DNA of 64,000 bases from Marinobacter daepoensis DSM 16072 (GTDB taxonomy: Bacteria; Pseudomonadota; Gammaproteobacteria; Pseudomonadales; Oleiphilaceae): assembly GCF_000421165.1 (NCBI RefSeq), contig NZ_ATWI01000016.1, positions 1 to 64,000 on the forward strand. Reading direction: 5' to 3'. Position numbers and translations under genes: made by a program. Below are positions 44,988 through 52,358 of this stretch, piece after piece. Under the pieces are notes generated by a model that was not told the DNA's origin, made no database searches, and saw only the letters and a program-made list of their open reading frames with translations. Numbering within the stretch: the stretch's first letter is position 1; every line of letters starts with the position of its first letter.

Positions 44988-47153
44988 TTATGTAGAATTC
45001 CGTAAGCCCAAATCCGGTTTTCCATTGACGTCATTCACTGTTTGTCGGCAGGCCGGGAAATTACTGCAGCCCCAGAACCAGCCTTTTTTGCTGTGTCTTC
45101 GTACCAGCGGGGAAAAACAGTGGGGGCAGGGCACTGGTTTCTGGCTGGTGCCGTCCTGGGGCTGGTGGTCTTCCAGGGGGCGTGTACCGTTGCAGGACGG
45201 GTATCGTGTGCAGGCAAAAAAGGCACCGAACTTACCGTCTCTCCTGACCATAGGAGCCCTGCATTTAGGACAGTGCAGGGCGGGTTCTGAGGTCAGGGCG
45301 CCAGAATCCGGCGTCTGACGCCGATCCATCAGTTCGCGGATTTCCCGTTTGAGCGTTTCCAGAAAAAGCCTTGGATCGTCTTCTCCACGACGAATGCTTT
45401 CCAGAGTGGCTTCCCACACGGCTGTCCGGTCTGGCGTACGGATGGATGGCGGTAGCGCGGCAATCAGCGATTTACCTTTTTCGGTGGCGCGAATGAACCG
45501 CTTGTCCCGGAACAGATATTCCCGGCGAAACAGCGTATCAATAATGGCTGCACGGGTTGCTTCCGTTCCCAGTCCATCCGTTTCCCGAAGTGTTTTTCTA
45601 AGTTCACTGTCAGCTACAAATCGGGCAATGTTGGTCATCGCAGAGAGCAGCGTAGCGTCGGTAAAATGCTTGGGTGGCTGGGTTTTTCGTTCGTTGGTCT
45701 GCGCGTTGTTGCAGAGGACCGGGTCGTCTCTTTCCAGTCGGGGAAGTGGCGGCTTCTCAGGCTCCTGACCGGGCTCTTTTCTACGGATTTCCAGAGCCTT
45801 CCAGCCAGCTTCGGCAACGGCGGTCTCGGTGGCCCTGAACTGATGTTCCTGCACCGCCACGGTCAGCCGACCTTCGCGATGGACGGCGTCCGGAGCGAAC
45901 TGCATCAGGTAATAGCGGCTGATCAGGTCGTAGACTTTCTGTTCCGAAGGCGACAGTTTTCCATTCGCGGTAGGGCGAACGGTTGGAATAATGGCGTGGT
46001 GCGCTTCGACTTTTTTGTCATTCCAGGCGGCGGATCGGCGCTCGGCCTCAGTGGAGTCGCAGAATCCGGCCAGCTCCGGAGACACCCGGCCTATGGCTTG
46101 GATAACCTGCTTTCTCTGCCCAAAGTGCTCCTCTGGCAAGTACCGGCAATCCGACCGCGGGTAGGTGATCAGCTGATGGCGCTCATAGAGGTTCTGGGCG
46201 GTATCAAGGACCTCTTTTGCTCCCATGCGGTACAGACGGCCGGCTTCAATTTGCAGGGCCGATAGTGAGAGAGGAAGTGGCGGTGCTTCGGGGCGGTCCC
46301 GGAAGCGAGCCTCTGTGATTCGCCCGGGGCGACCATGAACCGCCGCAACGATCTGCGAGGCAACGGAGGCGTTCAGCAGCCGGTTTTCTTCATCGAGATA
46401 TTGCTGAAAGTCCTCACTGGGTAGCCAGCGTGCTGTAAACGGTCGCGGGTCTGCTTCTGGCTCGCTGGCCTGAAACGTCGCTTCGACACGGTACCAGGGT
46501 TTGGGTTCGAAATGTTCAATAGTATTGTCGCGTTCAACGACCAACCCGAGGACAGGTGTTTGCACCCGCCCCACGGAGTAGACGCCCTGCTCCCCCTGAC
46601 TCTGATAACTGAGGGTGTAGAAGCGGGTAAGGTTGATGCCGTAAAGCCAGTCCGCCCGCTGCCGGGCCAGGGCTGAATGGGACAGGGGGCGAAAGTCCCT
46701 GTTGTCCTTGGGCGCCTGAATCGCCCGGGCCACCGCCTTGGGGGTGAGGTCGTTGATCAGAACCCGCTTGACCGGCACTTTTGCCCCGACATAGCGAATA
46801 ATTTCGTCCACCAGCAGCTGACCCTCGCGATCCGGATCTCCGGCATGGGTAATCAGGTCCGCCTGGCGGATCAGGGCTTCAAGTACCCGGAATTGTTGGC
46901 GCACGCCGTCTTTGGGAACCAGTTGCCATGGATCTGGAAACATGGGCAGGTCTTCAAGACGCCATTTTTTCCAGGAAGGGTTGTAACGAGCAGGTTCTGC
47001 AGGCTCCAGCAGGTGGCCGATGCACCAGCTGACTGTGGCTGCTTCGGGGCCTTTGCCGCAGCGTATCCAGCCCTGACCTTTTTCGTGAGGAGTGGGAAGG
47101 GCTGCCACAATGGCTCTGGCCAGGCTCGGTTTTTCGGCAATATACAGGTGCAT
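44988..47153 (-). CDS. topB: DNA topoisomerase III
   Basis: 721 residues from ATG 47153. TOPRIM start MHLYIAEKPSLARAIV and THAGDPDREGQLLVDEI; the active-site tyrosine in QLITYPRSDCRYLP; VYSVGRVQTPVLGLVVERD before it. Two C-terminal four-Cys zinc modules are seen (CPKCRAPMVRRDGK..CTRYPSC and CPHCFSPLV..CSNFPAC). A type IA topoisomerase that decatenates DNA and resolves recombination intermediates. It is divergent from the bolA-like gene. Confidence 0.96.
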   Translation of the reverse strand: MHLYIAEKPSLARAIVAALPTPHEKGQGWIRCGKGPEAATVSWCIGHLLEPAEPARYNPSWKKWRLEDLPMFPDPWQLVPKDGVRQQFRVLEALIRQADLITHAGDPDREGQLLVDEIIRYVGAKVPVKRVLINDLTPKAVARAIQAPKDNRDFRPLSHSALARQRADWLYGINLTRFYTLSYQSQGEQGVYSVGRVQTPVLGLVVERDNTIEHFEPKPWYRVEATFQASEPEADPRPFTARWLPSEDFQQYLDEENRLLNASVASQIVAAVHGRPGRITEARFRDRPEAPPLPLSLSALQIEAGRLYRMGAKEVLDTAQNLYERHQLITYPRSDCRYLPEEHFGQRKQVIQAIGRVSPELAGFCDSTEAERRSAAWNDKKVEAHHAIIPTVRPTANGKLSPSEQKVYDLISRYYLMQFAPDAVHREGRLTVAVQEHQFRATETAVAEAGWKALEIRRKEPGQEPEKPPLPRLERDDPVLCNNAQTNERKTQPPKHFTDATLLSAMTNIARFVADSELRKTLRETDGLGTEATRAAIIDTLFRREYLFRDKRFIRATEKGKSLIAALPPSIRTPDRTAVWEATLESIRRGEDDPRLFLETLKREIRELMDRRQTPDSGALTSEPALHCPKCRAPMVRRDGKFGAFFACTRYPSCNGTRPLEDHQPQDGTSQKPVPCPHCFSPLVRRHSKKGWFWGCSNFPACRQTVNDVNGKPDLGLRNST

Positions 47154-47293
47154 GGGTATCTGGGGTTGATTGCTGGCAGGGGAATGTGTCGGTTTGGTGC
47201 TTGGGTGTCAAGGGTTCCGGGGTGTAGTGTAGTAGACTGGTGTGGTTGGTCGCCGCGACAGGCCAGTATTATGCTTATGGTAGGAGCTAGTGA

Positions 47294-47653
47294 ATGATGA
47301 AAGTACAGAAAAGCATTGAGGAGAAACTGGTCAACGGGTTTGACGCAAACGTGCTTGTGGTGGAAAACGAAAGCCACATGCACTCAGTGCCACCCAATTC
47401 GGAAACCCATTTCAAGGTGACGCTGGTGTCGGCAGATTTTGAAGGCCAGATGAAGGTGCGGCGCCATCAGGCAATCTACAAGGTACTGGCGGAAGAATTG
47501 GCGGGCCCGGTGCACGCGTTGGCTTTGCATCTTTATACACCGGAGGAGTGGCAGGCCAGTGGTGGGGCGACTCCGGATTCACCCAACTGCATGGGGGGCT
47601 CGAAAGGGGATTCGGGCATGGACAAAAAGCTTCAACAGGGAGCTAACGGATGA
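47294..47653 (+). CDS. BolA family protein
   Basis: 119 residues from ATG 47294 with TAGGAG seven bases upstream. BolA signature: VENESHMHSVPPNSETHFKVTLVS, then GQMKVRRHQAIYKVLAEEL and the invariant His in VHALALHLYTPEEW. BolA proteins pair with monothiol glutaredoxins in iron-sulphur handling and affect cell shape. A Gly/Ser-rich tail extends past the domain. Its stop overlaps the next gene in an ATGA. Probably bolA itself, but paralogues such as ibaG exist. Confidence 0.92.
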   Translation: MMKVQKSIEEKLVNGFDANVLVVENESHMHSVPPNSETHFKVTLVSADFEGQMKVRRHQAIYKVLAEELAGPVHALALHLYTPEEWQASGGATPDSPNCMGGSKGDSGMDKKLQQGANG

Positions 47654-48273
47654 GCCAGTTTTTTCAGATTCACCCGGAAACACCACAGAAACGCCTGATC
47701 AAACAAGCCGTTGAAATTCTGCGTAAAGGTGGCGTCATTGTGTACCCCACAGATTCCGGTTACGCATTGGGATGCCATTTGGGTGACAAGCAGGCCGCAG
47801 ACAGGATAAAACGGATCCGTCGCCTGGACGACAAGCACAACTTTACGCTGGTGTGTCGGGACCTGTCAGACATTGGTGTCTACGCGAAGGTTGATAACAC
47901 CCAGTACCGGTTGCTGAAAAACTTCACACCCGGGCCTTACACGTTCATTCTTGATGCCACAAGCGAGGTGCCGCGTCGTTTGCTGCATCCCAAGCGGCGG
48001 TCCATCGGGGTTCGGGTACCAGACAATGAAATTGTCCGTGAACTGCTGGGAGAACTTGGTGAGCCGATCATGAGCAGTACGCTGATTCTGCCGGGTGAGG
48101 CCGAGCCGATGACGGATCCCTACGATATCCGGGAAACGCTGGAACACGAGCTCGACCTGATTATTGACGGCGGGTTCTGTGGGATGGAGCCAACCACCGT
48201 TGTTAACTTCACCGGAGATGTGCCGGAGGTAACGCGGGTAGGCAAGGGCGACCCTTCTCCCTTTCAGGACTGA
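47650..48273 (+). CDS. YciO/Sua5-type L-threonylcarbamoyladenylate synthase-like protein
   Basis: 207 residues from ATG 47650. YrdC-fold motifs: GGVIVYPTDSGYALGCHLGDKQA, IKRIRRLDDKHNFTLVC, FTPGPYTFILDAT, and RSIGVRVPDNEIVRELL. The KR.(x)SIGVR pattern and length fit the YciO branch rather than TsaC. The fold binds RNA and ATP; YciO's own role is not settled, and tRNA t6A synthesis is a possibility only. Coupled to the bolA-like gene by ATGA. Confidence 0.88.
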   Translation: MSQFFQIHPETPQKRLIKQAVEILRKGGVIVYPTDSGYALGCHLGDKQAADRIKRIRRLDDKHNFTLVCRDLSDIGVYAKVDNTQYRLLKNFTPGPYTFILDATSEVPRRLLHPKRRSIGVRVPDNEIVRELLGELGEPIMSSTLILPGEAEPMTDPYDIRETLEHELDLIIDGGFCGMEPTTVVNFTGDVPEVTRVGKGDPSPFQD

Positions 48274-48297
48274 GTCCGGATTTCGAGTACCAGGGCG

Positions 48298-48957
48298 TTA
48301 TGCTCTGGTATTCAGGCTGAAGGCATAACGCCCGGCGGGCGCTGCGGCCATTTCGGTGGGGCCGACCGTGCGGCGCAGGTTGTCGTAACGATGAATGACA
48401 TCCTGGAGTCCGTTGAACTGCTGGTTCTCGCTGACCAGCGCATCCAGCAAGGTATTGTGTACACCGTAGGCCTGGTTGAGTTTTAGCGCATTATCCATGA
48501 AGTGGAGTGTGGGCTCTGTCTTGCTCAGGCGGGCCAGGGCTTCGGCAAACCCCCGGTTGTTGTCCAGATCCTGCTGCATCCTTTCCCGGATCTGATCGGG
48601 TAGGTTTCCTTCGAGCCTGATACCGCCTTGTTCATTTTTGCTGACGTTCAGGGCGGTTGCCGGGTGGACATTGTACTCGGCAAGTTTATGCCGCAGGGTC
48701 TCGCGAACGTGAGAGAGGTCCTGCGCTACGGTCTGCTTGTACTGGGTCAGAGGCAGGAGGCGTGTTTTCTGGCTGGCCTGGTCGTCTCCCGGTTGCGGAG
48801 ACCGCGTGAAACGATCCCCGCTGTCGCTCTTGGGTTCGTGGTTGGGGGCCGGGATCGCCCCCGGCTTTTCGCCGGGAACATCGCGACGTTCTGCACGGGC
48901 ATCCATGGCTTGCTGGAAACGCGAGCTGGCTTGTATCAATGATGTCAGCAATGACAT
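48298..48957 (-). CDS. Hypothetical protein
   Basis: 219 residues from ATG 48957. A polar, Pro/Ser/Asp-rich N-terminal third (to about residue 65) precedes a helical, charged region (YKQTVAQDLSHVRETLRHKLAEYNVHP) and a C-terminal helix-rich part (LVSENQQFNGLQDVIHRYDNLRR). No signal peptide, membrane segment or catalytic motif. The layout (short disordered head plus helices) is similar to small flagellar or motility helper proteins, but there is no specific match. It is convergent with the yciO-like gene. Confidence 0.7.
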   Translation of the reverse strand: MSLLTSLIQASSRFQQAMDARAERRDVPGEKPGAIPAPNHEPKSDSGDRFTRSPQPGDDQASQKTRLLPLTQYKQTVAQDLSHVRETLRHKLAEYNVHPATALNVSKNEQGGIRLEGNLPDQIRERMQQDLDNNRGFAEALARLSKTEPTLHFMDNALKLNQAYGVHNTLLDALVSENQQFNGLQDVIHRYDNLRRTVGPTEMAAAPAGRYAFSLNTRA

Positions 48958-49226
48958 GGCTTCGTGCCTCCTCTTAGCCGGAAAAAAACTGCCGGATTTT
49001 GCCTGGCGGACCTGCTGTTCTCGGTACTAAAGCAGATTCCGGGCCAATACGGATAAGAACCGGGCCGCAAGCGAAGCATCGAATGTGAAAAACTGCAATA
49101 AATGTCCTGAGGCGAGGCCTGGGATGACCTGAGTCATAAAATAATTGATGCATGTCTATAAAGTTATGTGCCAATTCGCCGTCATTATCATTGGATGTCC
49201 AGATCACCGTCCGTTGTCGGGGTAAC

Positions 49227-50843
49227 ATGAAAAAACAATATTCCATCCGTTTTCTATTGTTGGCAGCGCTGGCAGCGGCCTTCACTGTCATTCTGGTGTT
49301 TACCGTTGTGTACAGCGCCCAGTCCCAGCGTGCCCATCTTGAAGAATACAGTCATAAATACGTGGATGGTCTCGCCAAGTCCTTCTTTGATGGTCTGAAC
49401 ACAATGATGGTGACGGGGACCATCGGCAATCGTGATGTGCTGCGGGAGAAGGTGATGGCTCCGGAGGATGTTCTTGATGTCCGGGTGATTCGCAGCGACC
49501 AGCTCAACGCTATGTATGGTGCAGGGAATGCAGCCGAGCAGCGTCGTGAACCGCTCGACAGGCAGGCACTCGGCGGTGACCGTGTTGAGCACTATTCCGA
49601 GAATGAGGACGGCCGTGTCTATACTCTGATCGAACCGGTGATCGCCAGCGCCAACTATCAGGGCGTCAATTGTCTCGGTTGCCATCAGGCCAGCGAAGGT
49701 GACGTTCTTGGGGCGATCCGGGTCGATTACTCGTTGGCTAAGAGCGACACTCGCCTGCAACAGCAGTTGATGGTCAGTGGAGGTATCCAGATTCTGATTT
49801 TTGTGGGTATTTTTGTACTGACAGCCGTGGTTCTGGGGCGCCTTGTTTTTTCCAGGCTGCGAAGACTCCACGACCGCATGGACGAGATCTCCCGCAATTC
49901 CGACCTGTCCATTGAGCTTGAGGTCACCAGAAACGACGAGATCGGGTCGGTTTCCCGCGCGTTTAATCGTATGGTGGCCAAAATCCGCGCCAGTATGCAT
50001 ACCGTTATGGACAATGCCGAGCAGGTAGAAGCCGCGGCTCGCACCATCGCAGGAAAGGCCGAGACAACGGAGCGAGAGGTGCTTGCCCAGAAAGACAACA
50101 CGGATCAGGTTGCAAGCGCAACAACGGAAATGGCTGCTTCGGCGGTTCAGGTTCGCGAGAATGCAGTGACAACAGCACGCAAGTCGGCCGATACCGCAGG
50201 TTCTGCGCAAACCGGGGAGCAGTTGGCCCGCAATGCGGTTCAGGGCATAGAATCCCTGAACGCGGAGGTTCAGAACGGAGCGCAGCGCATTGAGCAACTA
50301 GACCAGCGCACGAGCGAAATGGCCTCCCGCCTGGAGCTGATTTCCGAGATCGCGGACCAAACCAACCTGCTGGCATTGAATGCGGCCATTGAAGCGGCGA
50401 GAGCCGGAGAGCAGGGGCGTGGCTTTGCGGTTGTCGCAGATGAGGTTCGTGCTCTGGCATCCCGAACCCAGGCATCCACCGAGGAGATTCGTCAGACCAT
50501 AGAGGGCCTGAAGAAAGAAGTAGTGGATTGCGTTGGCACCATGCGCCATGCCTCTGAGCTTGCTCAGCATCAGGTAGATTCCATCCTGAAAGTTGAAACC
50601 GAGCTGCAGACCATAGCGGCTGCCGTGCGTGAGATCACGGGGCTGAATGAGGAAATGGAAAGCGCAGCCAACGAGCAGAGTGAGGTGTCCGATTCCATCA
50701 ACCAGAACGTGATCGAAATCAGTCGCTCTGCCGAACAGACCTCCAGCGACGCTCAGGAAACGGCGCGGATTGCCGGTGATCTTCTGGCCATGGCGGAGAC
50801 TCTGCGAAAAACCATCGAACAGTTCCGCCTGGCCCAAAGCTGA
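49227..50843 (+). CDS. Methyl-accepting chemotaxis protein with periplasmic c-type haem motif
   Basis: ATG 49227 gives 538 residues; the upstream frame is not membrane-protein-like while [19 protein letters not shown] is a proper first helix. The periplasmic sensor (about 30-185) resembles haem-binding Tll0287/DUF3365-type domains and holds a CLGCH motif with Cys149, Cys152 and His153. A second helix, HAMP domain and the signalling domain follow, with the conserved hairpin [37 protein letters not shown]. Covalent haem there would let it sense redox state or a diatomic gas. The haem is inferred from the motif. Confidence 0.92.
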   Translation: MKKQYSIRFLLLAALAAAFTVILVFTVVYSAQSQRAHLEEYSHKYVDGLAKSFFDGLNTMMVTGTIGNRDVLREKVMAPEDVLDVRVIRSDQLNAMYGAGNAAEQRREPLDRQALGGDRVEHYSENEDGRVYTLIEPVIASANYQGVNCLGCHQASEGDVLGAIRVDYSLAKSDTRLQQQLMVSGGIQILIFVGIFVLTAVVLGRLVFSRLRRLHDRMDEISRNSDLSIELEVTRNDEIGSVSRAFNRMVAKIRASMHTVMDNAEQVEAAARTIAGKAETTEREVLAQKDNTDQVASATTEMAASAVQVRENAVTTARKSADTAGSAQTGEQLARNAVQGIESLNAEVQNGAQRIEQLDQRTSEMASRLELISEIADQTNLLALNAAIEAARAGEQGRGFAVVADEVRALASRTQASTEEIRQTIEGLKKEVVDCVGTMRHASELAQHQVDSILKVETELQTIAAAVREITGLNEEMESAANEQSEVSDSINQNVIEISRSAEQTSSDAQETARIAGDLLAMAETLRKTIEQFRLAQS

Positions 50844-50859
50844 GCCGGAGAGGCTCTTG

Positions 50860-50878
50860 CCGGGGCGTTCAGCCCCGG
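50860..50878. terminator. GC-rich hairpin between convergent genes
   Basis: CCGGGGC (50860-50866) pairs with GCCCCGG (50872-50878) around GTTCA. It includes the stop codon of the hydrolase gene on the minus strand. No T-run, so termination is uncertain. Confidence 0.35.
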
Positions 50879-51516
50879 TGATCGGACACGAATGGGTTGG
50901 TGGTGCGTTCCTGGCCAAACGTTGACATAGGGCCGTGGCCACAGATGAAATTCACATCATCACCCAGAGGAAAGAGCTTTTCCCGAATGGAATGGATCAG
51001 AGTGTTATAGTCGCCTTTTGGGAAATCGGTGCGGCCAATAGAGCCGTTGAAGAGGACGTCGCCCACCTGAGCCAGCTTTGAGTCTGGGTGAAAGAACACC
51101 ACATGGCCGGGTGTGTGGCCTGGACAATGCAGGACCGACAGGCTCTCATGTCCGATGGACACGGTGTCGCCATCTTCCAGCCAGCGATCTGGTGAAAACA
51201 CCTCTGGTGCCGGGAATCCGAACATCTGTGCCTGCATGGCCAGGCCCTGAATCCAGAAATCATCGTCTTTGTGCGGGCCGATGATCTCGACCCCTTCCGA
51301 TTTCGCCAGCTCTGCGGTGCCGCCAGCATGATCAATATGGGCATGAGTGAGCAGAATTTTTTCCAGTGTGATTGCTTCGGCCTTCACGGCGGCCCGAATT
51401 CGGTCAAGATCGCCTCCCGGGTCGACGACGGCGGCTTTGCAGGTCTCGGTGCACCAGAGCAGAGTGCAGTTTTGTTCGAATGGGGTCACGGGGATCACGC
51501 GGTACTTCAGGGACAT
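50869..51516 (-). CDS. Metallo-beta-lactamase fold hydrolase (YcbL / glyoxalase II-like)
   Basis: 215 residues from ATG 51516. Zinc ligands: ILLTHAHIDHAGG (HxHxDH), VLHCPGHTPGHVV, QVGDVLFNGSIGRTDFPKGD and the final His in FICGHGPMSTFG. These segments and the length match YcbL type-I glyoxalase II-like enzymes, which hydrolyse thioesters such as S-lactoylglutathione. Exact substrate uncertain. It is divergent from the condensin-like operon, 59 bp between starts. Confidence 0.92.
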   Translation of the reverse strand: MSLKYRVIPVTPFEQNCTLLWCTETCKAAVVDPGGDLDRIRAAVKAEAITLEKILLTHAHIDHAGGTAELAKSEGVEIIGPHKDDDFWIQGLAMQAQMFGFPAPEVFSPDRWLEDGDTVSIGHESLSVLHCPGHTPGHVVFFHPDSKLAQVGDVLFNGSIGRTDFPKGDYNTLIHSIREKLFPLGDDVNFICGHGPMSTFGQERTTNPFVSDHRG

Positions 51517-51575
51517 AATCTGCCTCGGGTTGTAAACTTTCCGGCAAGTTTATCAAGGCGGCAACAGGTGAGCCA

Positions 51576-52358
51576 TTGAACGACTACCTCGAGAAAATCC
51601 TTAAGGGCCAGGCAATCAACTATGAGGCCTTTCTGAAAAAACTGCCGGAGCCTTTCAGACGTCAGAGCAGGGCGTTATTTGCAACCAAACGCGTTTCCCC
51701 AAACCGATGGAGGGTGACAGTGTTGGATCAGCAAGCCTTCGAAGCTCTTCAGCAACAGATGGTTGTGCCTTTGAGTCGGGCCGAAGCGGCCAGTAAAGGA
51801 GACTCCCATCGTCACACGACCGGCGTCAGTTTTTTGCTGGTGTATCACAAGGCGCTGTCGGATAGCCGACCGGATGTTGTCGTCAACACCGGGCAGTCCG
51901 TTGCCACAGCCTTTCAGCCAGCCCCTCGGGTGCTGGTGGTTGAAAACGAAACTAATTTTTACCACTACCAATGGATGCTGGCCTACGCCAGTGATTGTCT
52001 TGGAAAGCCGCTGACGTTGTCGGATTGTGATGTGGTGTTCGGCAGTGGCAACCGGATCACGCGGCGGGCCGATGTCGATTGGTTGGCGGGCTACGATGAA
52101 GTCCTGTGTGCTTTCGACTACGATGCAGGCGGGTTGCAGATGTTCAGAACCGTCCAGGCGACCCTGGGCCGTAAAGCGCAGTATCTGCAGCCGTCGGACT
52201 GGCGGCCCTGGCTGGCGTGCTTTCGCAAAACCCCCGAAACCACCGAACGGTTTACACGAGCCGTATTGCTGGCGGAAGATCTGGGCTTTGGGCCACTGGC
52301 CCAGGCCTTCCGGAGTACGGGTAAATTCATGGAGCAGGAGATGATTCTGAATGACTGA
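51576..52358 (+). CDS. TOPRIM nuclease subunit of an MksBEFG/Wadjet-like system (JetD/MksG-like), compact
   Basis: 260 residues from a TTG at 51576 (AGGTGAG just upstream). After about 110 residues of N-terminal arm, a TOPRIM-like core is visible: RVLVVENETNFYHYQW (catalytic-type Glu in the ENxxNF pattern of JetD) and VLCAFDYDAGGLQMFR (Asp pair of the DxD site). JetD/MksG subunits cut plasmid DNA when loaded by the SMC complex. This one is much shorter than JetD proteins I know, which carry a longer N-terminal region. It overlaps the ATPase gene by eight bases and leads the operon. The assignment rests on motif and operon, not on overall length. Confidence 0.72.
   Translation: MNDYLEKILKGQAINYEAFLKKLPEPFRRQSRALFATKRVSPNRWRVTVLDQQAFEALQQQMVVPLSRAEAASKGDSHRHTTGVSFLLVYHKALSDSRPDVVVNTGQSVATAFQPAPRVLVVENETNFYHYQWMLAYASDCLGKPLTLSDCDVVFGSGNRITRRADVDWLAGYDEVLCAFDYDAGGLQMFRTVQATLGRKAQYLQPSDWRPWLACFRKTPETTERFTRAVLLAEDLGFGPLAQAFRSTGKFMEQEMILND

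Noticed and set aside
48285..48310. Possible terminator between the yciO-like and hypothetical genes
   Set aside because: TACCAG/CTGGTA is only six pairs, overlaps coding sequence and has no T-run.
49254..50297. 347-codon minus-strand frame opposite the chemoreceptor
   Set aside because: Complement of MCP coding sequence, low-complexity and without known motifs.
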